The notes under the pieces are model-generated. The model saw nothing but the letters and a program-made list of their open reading frames with translations, was not told where the DNA came from and searched no databases. A program made the position numbers and the translations under genes. DNA of 64,000 bases, taken from assembly GCA_002869065.1 (NCBI GenBank), contig PKTR01000006.1:62001-126000 (forward strand), given 5' to 3'. Of the stretch, positions 8,938-18,067 are shown piece after piece. How positions within the stretch are numbered: the stretch's first letter is position 1; every line of letters begins with the position of its first letter. Origin of the DNA: Hyphomicrobiales bacterium. GTDB taxonomy: Bacteria > Pseudomonadota > Alphaproteobacteria > Rhizobiales > Rhodobiaceae.

Positions 8938-10536
8938 GTGACCGATTCTGTATCGAACATAGCCGAATATAGCGTTTCGGAAGTGTCGTTCGCCGTCAAA
9001 CGGACGGTGGAAGACGCCTTTGGCTATGTGCGCGTGCGCGGCGAGATTTCCGGCTATCGCGGCCCGCACTCGTCGGGCCACGCCTATTTCGCGCTAAAGG
9101 ACGAGAAGGCCCGCATCGAGGCTGTCATCTGGCGTGGGGTTTTCTCCAAACTCGCCTTCAAGCCGGAAGAGGGCATGGAGGTGGTCGCGAGCGGCAAGAT
9201 CACCACCTATCCCGGCTCGTCGAAATACCAGATCGTCATCGACCAGTTGGAGCCGGCCGGCGTTGGCGCGCTGATGGCGCTCGTCGAGGAGCGCCGCCGC
9301 AAACTCGCCGCCGAAGGTCTGTTCGACGACGCGCGCAAGCAATTGCTGCCCTATCTGCCGCGCGTCATCGGCGTCGTGACCTCGCCGACCGGCGCCGTCA
9401 TCCGCGATATCCTGCATCGTCTGGCCGATCGGTTCCCGGTCCACGTGCTGGTGTGGCCGGTGCGGGTGCAGGGCGAAACCTGCGGGCCGGAAGTGGCGAC
9501 GGCCATCCGCGGCTTCAATGCGATCGAACCCGGCGGGCCGATCCCGCGTCCCGATCTGCTGATCGTCGCGCGCGGTGGCGGCAGTCTCGAGGATCTGTGG
9601 GGCTTCAACGACGAGGTGGTGGTGCGCGCCGCCGCCGACTCGATGATCCCGCTGATTTCCGCAGTCGGCCACGAGACCGACTGGACGCTGATCGACCACG
9701 CGGCCGATCTGCGTGCGCCGACCCCGACCGGCGCGGCGGAAATGGCGGTGCCGGTGCGCTCCGAACTGCTCGCGACCATCGAGGATCTGTCGCGCCGCCA
9801 CGCAGGCGCAATGGCTCGCCTGATGGAAGCCCGTCACCGCGATCTCCGCTCACTCGCCCGCGCGTTGCCGAAGCCCGACGACGTGGTTGCCGTGCCGCGC
9901 CAGCGTTTCGATGCGGCAGCGGGACGGCTTTCCCGCGCGCTCGGCGCCAACACGCAAGCACACACGACCCGATTTGTCCGCACCGGCGGCCGCCTTTCGC
10001 CGCGCCTTGTCGAGCGCCTCGTCGAGCGCCTTCGCCAAAAGCACGACCGCGCCGGCGAGCGCGCCGGTCAGGCCTATCATTTGTTCCTCACCGCAAAGCG
10101 CCGGCAGATGGATCGCACCGCGCTACGCCTCCAGCCGCGTCTGGTCGACCACCGCGTGACCCGCTCCGCCGACCGGGTGGAGAGTGCCTCGCGGCGTATG
10201 GAGCAGGGCATGCGGCTGCGGCTCGAACGCGCCCGCCAGCGCTTCGATGCGACCGCAAAGCTGATGGAGACGCTCTCCTACAAGAACGTGCTGAAACGCG
10301 GCTTCGCGCTGGTGCGCGACGACGCGGGCAAGCCGGTGCGTGCCGCCGCCGGCGTCGCATCGGGTTCGGCGCTCGAGATCGAATTCGCTGATGGCCGTCT
10401 CGATGTGGTCGCTGCGGGCGGCAGCAAACCGCCGAGCGGCGAACCATCAGCCGCGAAGCCGCCAAGCTCGAAGTCGTCGGCGAGGAAACCGGCAGCGCCA
10501 AAGAAAACCAAACCCGAGCAGGGCAGTCTGTTCTAA
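8938..10536 (+). CDS. xseA: Exodeoxyribonuclease VII large subunit
   Basis: A 532-residue subunit of exonuclease VII, which degrades single-stranded DNA to oligonucleotides with XseB. The N-terminal OB-fold ([15 protein letters not shown]..., about 8-105) is followed by the catalytic domain ([14 protein letters not shown] and the [14 protein letters not shown] motif near 210-223) and long helical C-terminal segments. The GTG at 8938 is preferred because AAGGAGA lies about 8 bases upstream; the open frame begins at 8884 without such a site. The last 45 residues are a low-complexity tail rich in K, P, S and A. xseB is not adjacent. Confidence 0.95.
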   Translation: MTDSVSNIAEYSVSEVSFAVKRTVEDAFGYVRVRGEISGYRGPHSSGHAYFALKDEKARIEAVIWRGVFSKLAFKPEEGMEVVASGKITTYPGSSKYQIVIDQLEPAGVGALMALVEERRRKLAAEGLFDDARKQLLPYLPRVIGVVTSPTGAVIRDILHRLADRFPVHVLVWPVRVQGETCGPEVATAIRGFNAIEPGGPIPRPDLLIVARGGGSLEDLWGFNDEVVVRAAADSMIPLISAVGHETDWTLIDHAADLRAPTPTGAAEMAVPVRSELLATIEDLSRRHAGAMARLMEARHRDLRSLARALPKPDDVVAVPRQRFDAAAGRLSRALGANTQAHTTRFVRTGGRLSPRLVERLVERLRQKHDRAGERAGQAYHLFLTAKRRQMDRTALRLQPRLVDHRVTRSADRVESASRRMEQGMRLRLERARQRFDATAKLMETLSYKNVLKRGFALVRDDAGKPVRAAAGVASGSALEIEFADGRLDVVAAGGSKPPSGEPSAAKPPSSKSSARKPAAPKKTKPEQGSLF

Positions 10537-10606
10537 GCTGTCCGAAATCGGAACGAACCGGCCGAAGCGGGGACGGCACCCGCCGCGCCGAAATGGAGGA
10601 ACGCCC

Positions 10607-11773
10607 ATGGACCTCGCCTTGAGCGAAGAGCAAAGCCTGATCCGTGACACTGCGCGTCGGCTGGCCGCGGACAGGCTGGCGCCGCTTGCCGAAACGCTGG
10701 ACGAGGGCGGCGGGCGCGAGGAACTCCTCGCCAATCTCAAGCTGCTCGCCGACAACGGCTTCATGGGCCTCAATGTCAGCGCCGACTACGGCGGCACCGA
10801 AGCCGGCAGCATCGCCTTTGCACTCGCCATCGAGGAAACCGGCCGCGCCTGCGCAGCGACCGGTGTGACGTTGTCGGTCACCAACATGGTCGGCGAGGTC
10901 ATCCAGGCGGTTGGGTCGGACGAGCAGAAGGAAACCTATCTGCCGCGCCTGTGCGACGGCACCTATCCGGCCGGCGGCTTCTGCCTGACCGAATCCGGTG
11001 CCGGTTCCGATCCGTCCGGCATGAAGACCCGCGCCGTCATGGACGGCAACGAATGGGTGCTGAACGGCTCCAAGCTTTATATTTCCTCGGCCGAATATGC
11101 CGGCGTGTTTGTCGTCTGGGCGGTCACCGACCCGGAGGCGAAGAAGGGCAAGGGTATCTCCTGCTTCCTCGTCGAGGCCGGCACGCCGGGCATGACCATC
11201 GGCAAGGCCGAAAAGAAGATGGGCCAGACCGGCTCGGCGACCAACGAGGTCATCTTCGACAATTGCCGCATCCCGGCATCCGCGCTGATGGGTGAAGTGA
11301 ATGACGGCTTCCGCATCGCCGTGGCTGAGCTGGCCGGCGGCCGCATCGGCGTTGCTTCGCTTGCGCTCGGCATTGCCCTCGCGGCGATGGAAGCGGCCAA
11401 GGCTTATGTGTTGGAGCGCCAGCAGTTCGGCCGCGCGATTGCCGATATGCAGGGTATACAGTGGATGATCGCCGACCGGGAAACCGAGCTCGAAGCGGCG
11501 CGGCTGCTGATCCTGCAGGCCGCCTGGCTGAAGGAAAATGGCAGGCCCTTCGCCAAGGCCGCTTCGATGGCCAAGCTCTATTCGTCGGAGGCCGCTCAGC
11601 GTGCCACCTACACCGCGCTGCAGCTCCATGGCGGCGCCGGCTATATCCGCGACTACCCGCTGGAACGCCACGCCCGCGACGCCCGCATCACCACGATCTA
11701 CGAAGGCACCAGCGAGATACAGCGCCTGATCATCGCCCGCGAGGTGCTCAAGGAGGTCGGGTCGGACGGCTAG
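10607..11773 (+). CDS. Acyl-CoA dehydrogenase
   Basis: A 388-residue FAD-dependent acyl-CoA dehydrogenase of normal length. Seen are the N-terminal helical domain, the FAD-binding strand segment (FCLTESGAGSDPSGMKT near 125-141), and the C-terminal helical domain with AYVLERQQFGRAIADMQGIQW and the catalytic-base region RITTIYEGTSEIQRLIIARE, where the Glu in YEGT is the expected base. It oxidises an acyl-CoA to the trans-2-enoyl-CoA and passes electrons to ETF. The chain length is not deducible. GGAGGA lies 6 bases before the chosen ATG; the longer open frame reads through the end of xseA and is ignored. Confidence 0.93.
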   Translation: MDLALSEEQSLIRDTARRLAADRLAPLAETLDEGGGREELLANLKLLADNGFMGLNVSADYGGTEAGSIAFALAIEETGRACAATGVTLSVTNMVGEVIQAVGSDEQKETYLPRLCDGTYPAGGFCLTESGAGSDPSGMKTRAVMDGNEWVLNGSKLYISSAEYAGVFVVWAVTDPEAKKGKGISCFLVEAGTPGMTIGKAEKKMGQTGSATNEVIFDNCRIPASALMGEVNDGFRIAVAELAGGRIGVASLALGIALAAMEAAKAYVLERQQFGRAIADMQGIQWMIADRETELEAARLLILQAAWLKENGRPFAKAASMAKLYSSEAAQRATYTALQLHGGAGYIRDYPLERHARDARITTIYEGTSEIQRLIIAREVLKEVGSDG

Positions 11774-11908
11774 GGTGAGGCGGCACAGCAGACCGTCTCC
11801 GCGCCGGCTCCTGGGGCGGGTAGGGTTAAGTTGCTGTTAGGCTTGTTTTCCTTTTTGCGACCATTTGCTTAGCCGTTTACCGGCTGTCCAGAGTGCCGCT
11901 GTATTTTA

Positions 11909-11944
11909 GGGCTCCCTAATTCTCGGTTTCGGCATCTGGAGCCC
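11909..11944 (+). promoter_or_regulatory. Hairpin that would sequester the ribosome-binding site of the Tad-like gene
   Basis: GGGCTCC (11909-11915) and GGAGCCC (11938-11944) are exact complements separated by 22 bases. The right arm contains the GGAG that lies seven bases before the ATG at 11949, so pairing would hide it. Confidence 0.35.
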
Positions 11945-11948
11945 GCCC

Positions 11949-13319
11949 ATGGCCAGGACCTTGGCTTCCCTCTCCAAGCACCATGCGCATCTGCGAGCGC
12001 TTGCCGCCGATGATCGCGGCAATATCGCCCTGATCTTCGCGCTGCTCCTGCTACCGGTCCTGCTCGCAATCGGCGGAGCCGTCGATTTCGTGCGCACCAT
12101 CGAAACGCGCGGCGCGATACAGAGCAGCGCGGAACTGGCGGCACTGGCGGCTGCGACGCCGGAAGCGCTGTTGCTCTCCGAAAACAAACGCCGCGAACGC
12201 GCCGAGAAAGCCTTTGCCGCGCATATGGAGGGCAGGGGCCTTGATGATCCGCGCGTCACGGATGCGCGCTTCACGGCCGATACCGTCGCCGTCGATGCGA
12301 CGGCTTACGTTCCGACCAGCTTTCTCAAGCTGATCGGTATGGACCAGATCGAGATCTCGGCTGAGGTCGAGGTAACGATCCCGGAAACCCGTGTCGGTGA
12401 AATGGTGTTCGTGTTCGACTTCCATACCCCGGCTCACAAACACATGAAGGACGGTCTGGCCGACCTCATCGGGCGGCTGACCAACCAGGGCGCCGACGAT
12501 ACGGCGCGGATCGGCCTCGTACCCTTCGGCGATGTGGTCTATGCCGGGCTTTCTCCGGCCTATCGGCGACCCGAGGCCGTCGATGCAGCAACCGGCAAGC
12601 CGACAGGTGAGTCGGCCGCAGGCGCGGCGAATGTCTGCCTGCTCGATCGGCCGCTATCGGCAGCACTCTCCGACCAGCTTCCGGCTCAGGCGAACCCCGA
12701 CACTCTGTGGCCGGCGATCCTGCCCGACAGCGGCAATGGTTCGAATGTCTGCCGCCATTTCGAGCGGGCGAACGCGAGCTTGCGTCCTCTGTCGTCGCAG
12801 CACCGCGAGACCATGGCCGCCGTCAGGGATATCGGCGCGATGGTCGATACATGGTCGAGCGAGGCCCGCCTCGCCAACGCGCTGGCCCTTGGCTGGGCGG
12901 TCCTGTCGCCGACGGCGGCCTATGAAGAGGGTACCCGATATGGCGACCCGAAGACGCCCAAGACCATGGTGGTGATCGCGACCGCGACGCCGGGTGAGAA
13001 CAACCCGGATCAGTCGGTGGTCAACAAGCACAGCGAAAGCGTCGGGGGCGACGATGTCGCCTATCGCAATGCCGCTCGCATCTGCGACGCCATGAAGGCG
13101 CGCGGGGTCAGGATCGTCACGGCGATCTGGGATGTGAACGGCAAGAGCTTCGATCTCGGCGAGGAGAAGTTCGTCAATCTGCAGCACTGCGCCTCGGAGG
13201 ACGATGATTTCGTCGTCCTGAGCCGGGCGAACGATGTGCGCGGCCGGCGGATCTACGACGCGGTCGTTGCGCTCGAGCCGCTCCTGCGCCGCAAACACAT
13301 CGTCTTCGTCAGCCGCTGA
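11949..13319 (+). CDS. Tad-like (TadE/G N-terminus) membrane-anchored vWA-type protein
   Basis: A 456-residue protein with a TadE/TadG-type N-terminus: DDRGNIALIFALLLLPVLLAIGGAVDF (about 21-47) holds a single membrane helix, with the large C-terminal part outside. Residues from about 145 resemble a von Willebrand A domain, as in TadG, but where D-x-S-x-S is expected the sequence reads VFVFDFHTPAHKHM, so the metal site looks lost. No other tad/cpa genes are near. The Shine-Dalgarno GGAG is part of an inverted repeat (11909-11915 with 11938-11944). The 3' end overlaps the convergent transporter gene by 11 bases. Confidence 0.75.
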   Translation: MARTLASLSKHHAHLRALAADDRGNIALIFALLLLPVLLAIGGAVDFVRTIETRGAIQSSAELAALAAATPEALLLSENKRRERAEKAFAAHMEGRGLDDPRVTDARFTADTVAVDATAYVPTSFLKLIGMDQIEISAEVEVTIPETRVGEMVFVFDFHTPAHKHMKDGLADLIGRLTNQGADDTARIGLVPFGDVVYAGLSPAYRRPEAVDAATGKPTGESAAGAANVCLLDRPLSAALSDQLPAQANPDTLWPAILPDSGNGSNVCRHFERANASLRPLSSQHRETMAAVRDIGAMVDTWSSEARLANALALGWAVLSPTAAYEEGTRYGDPKTPKTMVVIATATPGENNPDQSVVNKHSESVGGDDVAYRNAARICDAMKARGVRIVTAIWDVNGKSFDLGEEKFVNLQHCASEDDDFVVLSRANDVRGRRIYDAVVALEPLLRRKHIVFVSR

Positions 13320-14244
13320 CGTTGGCCCAGGCGAGCGCCGCCGCAACGGTGAACACCGCGAGGATGGTCGAGATGAGGATCGCCGCCGACGAACGCCGCG
13401 GCAGCACGTCGTAGGCCTGCGCGATCACGAACACGTTGCCGGCAATCGGCATCGACGCCACGACGACGCCGATGGCGAGCGCGGTCGACGGCACGCCGGC
13501 AAGGGTGAGGCCGGCAAAGACCGCAAGCGGATGCGCGACCAGTTTCAGCAGCGTCATGATGCCGATAGCCGTGATGTCGCCCTCGATGCGCCGTCCCGAC
13601 AGCGAGACGCCAAGCGAGAACAGCGCCGCCGGCCCCGCCGCTGCGCCAAGGAAGGCCAGAAATCGGTCGAGCGGGCCGGGCAGGCCGAAGCCCGCCGCCG
13701 AGACAGCCAAGCCGAGCGCAATCGCGACGAGGAATGGGTTGGCGACGACGCCGATGGCGATCTGCCGGATCGCCGCGCGATGGCTTTCCGCGCCCCGGCT
13801 TGCTTCGAGTAGCGCGATCGACAGCGGGATCATGACGACGAGGTCGATGACCAGCGCCTGCGCGACCGGGCCGGCGCCGGCCTCCCCGAACGCCGCGATG
13901 ATCAGCGGCAGGGCGAGGAAGCCGATATTGCCCACCGAGGCGGCCTGGCCGAAGATCGCCATCTCGCCAAGCGGGCTCGAAAACACCAGCCGGGCGAGAA
14001 GGGCTGCAGCGGCAAAGATCACCAGCCCGGCAAGGCCCCAGCCGAGAAAGAAGGCGGGATCGATCAGCGTGCCGATGGGCTGCTGGCCGAGCGCGCGCAC
14101 CACCAGCGCCGGCATGGCGAAATAGAAAATGAAGATGTTGAGGCTCTTCACGCCCGCCGTGTCGATCATGCCGCGCCGTCCGGCGACGAGGCCAAGTCCG
14201 ACGACGGCAAAGAACGGCAGGGTGAGGGTCAGAATGAGATCCAA
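13309..14244 (-). CDS. AEC-family (auxin efflux carrier type) transporter
   Basis: A 311-residue inner-membrane protein of about ten helices, the usual size for the AEC family, which includes malonate, malate and auxin-type carriers in bacteria. The N-terminal helix LILTLTLPFFAVVGLGLVAG and the two-repeat layout split by a central loop (about 150-170) fit. The substrate cannot be told. It is convergent with, and overlaps by 11 bases, the Tad-like gene, and is divergent from the HAD hydrolase gene. Confidence 0.88.
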   Translation of the reverse strand: MDLILTLTLPFFAVVGLGLVAGRRGMIDTAGVKSLNIFIFYFAMPALVVRALGQQPIGTLIDPAFFLGWGLAGLVIFAAAALLARLVFSSPLGEMAIFGQAASVGNIGFLALPLIIAAFGEAGAGPVAQALVIDLVVMIPLSIALLEASRGAESHRAAIRQIAIGVVANPFLVAIALGLAVSAAGFGLPGPLDRFLAFLGAAAGPAALFSLGVSLSGRRIEGDITAIGIMTLLKLVAHPLAVFAGLTLAGVPSTALAIGVVVASMPIAGNVFVIAQAYDVLPRRSSAAILISTILAVFTVAAALAWANVSG

Positions 14245-14399
14245 GGAAAACTCCGCGGGCGGCTGGTGGGTACCTCACCCATATCGCGGCAGACGGTGCA
14301 CCGCCACCCTCTCGCACCAACCGCAGAGCTGCGCCATTGCCCGCCGCAGGCCTCCCGGTTTAGCGTTGCCATTCCGACCCTTTGAGGACCCGCCGCCAA

Positions 14400-15104
14400 A
14401 TGCCCGCAAGCCTGACCACCATCGGCTTCGATGCCGACGATACGCTTTGGCAGAACGAACAGTTCTTCCGCATCACGGAGGAACGCTTCGCCCATCTGGT
14501 GGCGCCGCACACCAATATCGACGATATCCAGGACCGGCTGCTCGAGGCGGAGAAGCGCAACCTCAGCCGCTACGGCTTCGGCATCAAGGGGTTCACCCTC
14601 TCGATGATCGAGACCGCGATCGAGATCACCGAAGGCGAGGTTCCGACCGCCGTCATCGGCGAGATCTTGCATATGGGCCGCGAGATGCTCGCCCATCCGG
14701 TTCACACCCTGCCGCATGCCGCCGAGACGCTCGAGTCCCTCGCCGGCGAGTTCCGTCTCGTCCTCATCACCAAGGGCGATTTGTTCGATCAGGAGCGCAA
14801 ACTCGCCCAGTCGGGCCTTGGCGATCTGTTCGACGCCATCGAAATCGTCAGCGACAAGACCACCGACACCTATGAGCGCATCTTCGCCCGCCACGGCGAC
14901 GGACCCGCGCGGTCGATGATGGTCGGCAACTCGCTGAAATCGGACGTTATCCCCGCCATCGAGGCCGGCAGCTGGGGCGTCTATGTTCCGCACGATCTGA
15001 CCTGGGTCGTCGAGCATGCCGAAGAGCCGGAAGGCGCGGCGCGCTTCCGCAGGCTCGTTCATCTTGGCGAATTACCGGCCCTGATCGCGGGTCTGACAGG
15101 ATGA
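14400..15104 (+). CDS. HAD-family hydrolase
   Basis: A 234-residue haloacid-dehalogenase-type phosphatase. Motif I is FDADDTLWQNE (about 10-20, nucleophile Asp and acid/base Asp), motif II is LVLITKGD (Thr/Ser position about 123), motif III is K in ERKLAQSGL, and motif IV is MVGNSLKSDVIPA (about 179-191). It probably removes phosphate from a small metabolite. The ATG at 14400 is preferred to the upstream TTG (14382), which would add six residues. GAGG lies about 12 bases upstream. Confidence 0.9.
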   Translation: MPASLTTIGFDADDTLWQNEQFFRITEERFAHLVAPHTNIDDIQDRLLEAEKRNLSRYGFGIKGFTLSMIETAIEITEGEVPTAVIGEILHMGREMLAHPVHTLPHAAETLESLAGEFRLVLITKGDLFDQERKLAQSGLGDLFDAIEIVSDKTTDTYERIFARHGDGPARSMMVGNSLKSDVIPAIEAGSWGVYVPHDLTWVVEHAEEPEGAARFRRLVHLGELPALIAGLTG

Positions 15105-15253
15105 ATGCACTCAGCGCACGGAGCCATGCAGAATTGTTGACTCAAAAGTGGTTCGCAAACCGGCGCCGACCCCCTATATCCGCTTGAACAGTTTTTCTTC
15201 CGATCAGGCGGCGCGCATCGCATTTCAAGGCCGCCCCCGCCAAGGAGCCTTTC

Positions 15254-16627
15254 ATGGCGCGCGACACCATCGACGAAACCCCGATCGAAACGCCGGATCA
15301 GCTTGCCGACTGGCTCGCCGTCGGCTGCAAGCCGGAAGAACGTTTCCGCATCGGCACCGAGCACGAGAAGTTCGGCTTCCACACCGAGGATCACATCCCG
15401 GTTCCCTATGAGGGGCCGCGCGGTATCCGTCGGCTGCTCGAAGGCATGGAAGGCCTGCTCGGCTGGGAGCGCATCGAGGATCGAGGCAAGATCATCGGTC
15501 TCGTCGATCCGACCCATGGCGGGGCCATCAGCCTTGAACCGGGCGGTCAGTTCGAGCTGTCCGGCGCGCCGCTCGAATCGATCCACCAGACCTGCCGCGA
15601 GACGAACTCGCATCTTGCGCAGCTGATGGAGATCGCCGAGCCGCTCGGCATGAAGTTTCTCGGCATGGGCGTGTCGCCGAAATGGTCGCTCGACGAGACG
15701 CCGCGCATGCCGAAGTCGCGCTACGACATCATGAGCGCCTACATGCCGAAGGTCGGCACGCATGGCCTCGACATGATGTACCGCACCTCGACCATCCAGG
15801 TGAATCTCGACTTCTCCAGCGAAGCCGACATGGTCACCAAGATGCGCGTTGGCCTTGCCCTGCAACCGATTGCGACCGCGATTTTTGCCGCTTCGCCGTT
15901 CCTCGACAGCAAGCCGAACGGCTTCCTTTCGTATCGTGCCGAAGTCTGGCGCCACACCGATCCGGACCGCACCGGCATGCTGCCGATCGCCTTCCATGAT
16001 GATTTCGGTTTCGCCTCTTACGTGAACTGGGCGATCGACGTGCCGATGTATTTCGTCAAGCGCGGCGACACCTATCACGACGTCACCGGCCACACCTTCC
16101 GCGACTTCATGGAAGGCCGGCTCGAGAATATCCTGCCGGGTCAGCGCCCCACCGTCGGCGACTGGAACAACCACCTCTCGACCCTGTTCCCCGACGTCCG
16201 GCTGAAGCGCTACATCGAGATGCGCGGTGCCGACGGCGGCCCGTGGCGTCGTATCTGCGCGCTCCCGGCCTTCTGGACCGGCTTGCTGTACGACGCCGAA
16301 TCGCTTGCCGCGGCGGCCGACCTCGTTGCCGACTGGACCGAGGCGGAGCGCCTGCAGCTGCGCGACGACGTGCCGAAACTGGCACTGCGCGCGCCGTTCC
16401 GCGATCACACGGTGCGCGAGATCGCTCGCGATGTGGTGGCCCTGTCGCGCGCCGGCCTCGCCCGCCGCGCCAAGCTGAACAGTGCCGGCTTCGACGAGAC
16501 GGGCTTCCTTGCGCCGGTAGAGGAATCGCTCGCCATCGGCGAGACGCCCGCCGACCGCATGCTGCGCCGCTATCACACCGACTGGAACTGGGAGATCGAC
16601 CCGGTCTTCGAGGAATACGCCTACTGA
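15254..16627 (+). CDS. gshA: Glutamate--cysteine ligase (plant/alphaproteobacterial type)
   Basis: A 457-residue enzyme of the first step of glutathione synthesis, joining the gamma-carboxyl of glutamate to cysteine with ATP. The early segment RIGTEHEKFGF (about 34-44) is the conserved ATP/metal-binding start of class 3 (plant-like) ligases, and SLEPGGQFELSG (about 94-105) and MYRTSTIQVNLDF follow. The C-terminus PVFEEYAY is typical of the alphaproteobacterial members. AAGGAG lies 6 bases before the ATG. It is followed by a repeat-rich gap, with no partner gshB nearby. Confidence 0.95.
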   Translation: MARDTIDETPIETPDQLADWLAVGCKPEERFRIGTEHEKFGFHTEDHIPVPYEGPRGIRRLLEGMEGLLGWERIEDRGKIIGLVDPTHGGAISLEPGGQFELSGAPLESIHQTCRETNSHLAQLMEIAEPLGMKFLGMGVSPKWSLDETPRMPKSRYDIMSAYMPKVGTHGLDMMYRTSTIQVNLDFSSEADMVTKMRVGLALQPIATAIFAASPFLDSKPNGFLSYRAEVWRHTDPDRTGMLPIAFHDDFGFASYVNWAIDVPMYFVKRGDTYHDVTGHTFRDFMEGRLENILPGQRPTVGDWNNHLSTLFPDVRLKRYIEMRGADGGPWRRICALPAFWTGLLYDAESLAAAADLVADWTEAERLQLRDDVPKLALRAPFRDHTVREIARDVVALSRAGLARRAKLNSAGFDETGFLAPVEESLAIGETPADRMLRRYHTDWNWEIDPVFEEYAY

Positions 16628-16652
16628 GTCGCCATACCGGGTGCTTCGAACC

Positions 16653-16884
16653 CGCAGGGTTCGCAAGGCCGACCGGCCGCCGGCACTTATGTGCCGCCCA
16701 CGCGGAGGGCCAGCCCTGCAGGGGCGTACGGCCCGTGAGCGGAATAGCTCGCTCGCAGGGTTCGCTAGGTCGACTGGCCGCCGGCACTTATGTGCCGCCC
16801 ACGCGGAGGGCCAGCCCTGCAGGGGCGTACGGCCCGTGAGCGGGATAGCTCGCTCGCAGGGTTCGCAGGGCCGACCGGCCGCCG
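16653..16884. repeat. Tandem repeat with a 101-base unit
   Basis: Two full copies starting at 16653 and 16754 (each starts cgcagggttcgc) and a third partial copy from 16855 to about 16884. The two full units differ at only a few positions. The unit contains the inverted pair cagccctgcagggg and short G+C-rich arms. It lies 25 bases after gshA and adjoins an inverted-repeat element. Confidence 0.85.
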
Positions 16885-16896
16885 CTGCAAGCTCTC

Positions 16897-17047
16897 CCTC
16901 GTCATCCTCCGGCTCGACCGGAGGATCGGCCAGCCAATTGCGCCAGATTGGCCGGTTCGGAGCGGGTGCTGCCGTTTCTATCGTCCCAAGACGCGATCCC
17001 TGGACGTGTTGAGAGCGATCCTCCGGTCGAGCCGGAGGATGACGAGG
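16897..17047. repeat. Inverted-repeat element, copy A (151 bases)
   Basis: Two 32-base termini (16897-16928 and 17016-17047) are exact reverse complements. Each terminus is itself nearly palindromic, with arms atcctccgg and ccggaggat around ctcga, so each can fold as a small hairpin. The 87-base centre is not coding. The same ends occur at 47.4-47.5 and 53.4-53.6 kb. It resembles paired REP/MITE-like units; no transposase is encoded in or near it. Confidence 0.85.
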
Positions 17048-17161
17048 TGATTGTTTCCCGAACCCGAATGCATCCCCGTCTTTTCGGGAAATTGACGAGT
17101 CCGCCTTCCTCCCCGATCATATGGTCGGGAGCCAGCTGATCGCTGGCCGGGGGAGGCGCCC

Positions 17162-17989
17162 ATGAGCTATTCGCTCATCAATATTCTTTTCGACGCGCAA
17201 AACGGCGACGCCGTCAGCAATTTCGCCAAACGCTTCGGTCTCGGTTTCGACGACACCGAGCGGGTCATGGAAGCGTTGATGCCGGCCTATTCGCGCGGCT
17301 TCAAGCTGAACACCTCGAACCCGCTCAGCCTGGCGAATTTCCTCGATGTCCTCGGGCAGGACCGCCATATCCGCTACTGGCGCGATCCCACGGCAGCCTT
17401 CACCGCCAACGCCTTCGACGATGGTGCCGGCATCCTACGGCACATCTTCGGCTCCGACAGCCTGGTTTTCGCGATCGCCAGGGAGGTCGCGAAAAAGACC
17501 GGCGTTCCCTACGACACCGTCGAGAAAATGATGCCGCCGATTGCCGCCATGCTTGTTGGCGGCATCGCCGAGGAACTGCCGCGCACCTCATTTGGCGAAT
17601 TGATCGACGCCTATCTCGACGGGTTCGCCCGTGGGCGCCCCGATCCGGAGCCTGAACCCGAGCCGCTCCCTCTTGGGCCATCGAGCTTCTTCGACGCGGT
17701 CGGCACGTTTTTCGAAGGTCTTTCGCGCGGCCGGACCGAGGACAATGAGACCGAGGACGATGAGACCGAGGCCGAACCGGAGGAGGAAGGAGAAGCCGAA
17801 GCGGAGGAGGAATTCGAGGCAGACGCCGAGGAGTTTTCCCCGAACGGCGAGGAACTCACCGGCGAAGACCTGTTCGGCAGCCTGCTCGACGCCGGCGTGG
17901 AGCTGAGCCAGAGCCATGTCAGCGCCATGAGCGAGGTGTTCGAGCGCTTCTGGGATATCTCGCCGCAAATGCCGGGCGACGACGACTGA
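17162..17989 (+). CDS. DUF937-type protein with an acidic C-terminal region
   Basis: A 275-residue protein without signal peptide or membrane helix. The first ~150 residues have the helical DUF937 layout (GILRHIFGSD...VAKKTGVPYDTVEKMMPPIAAMLVGGI near 88-140), as in YidB-type proteins of unknown function. Residues about 160-235 are low complexity: an EPEPEP stretch followed by a run rich in E and D. The final 40 residues again look helical. GGGGGAGG lies about 6 bases before the ATG. Confidence 0.75.
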   Translation: MSYSLINILFDAQNGDAVSNFAKRFGLGFDDTERVMEALMPAYSRGFKLNTSNPLSLANFLDVLGQDRHIRYWRDPTAAFTANAFDDGAGILRHIFGSDSLVFAIAREVAKKTGVPYDTVEKMMPPIAAMLVGGIAEELPRTSFGELIDAYLDGFARGRPDPEPEPEPLPLGPSSFFDAVGTFFEGLSRGRTEDNETEDDETEAEPEEEGEAEAEEEFEADAEEFSPNGEELTGEDLFGSLLDAGVELSQSHVSAMSEVFERFWDISPQMPGDDD

Positions 17990-18067
17990 GACGAATACGG
18001 CGGCGAAGCCCGAAATGCTCCGCCGCCATTTCCCGATCTGTTCGCTACCGAATACGTGGGAAGAGCG

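Noticed and set aside
16628-17160. Short plus- and minus-strand frames containing DPPVEPEDD-like peptides in the repeat gap (also at 47.4 and 53.4 kb)
   Set aside because: These peptides are translations of the inverted-repeat termini, not genes; they have no ribosome-binding site and differ between copies.
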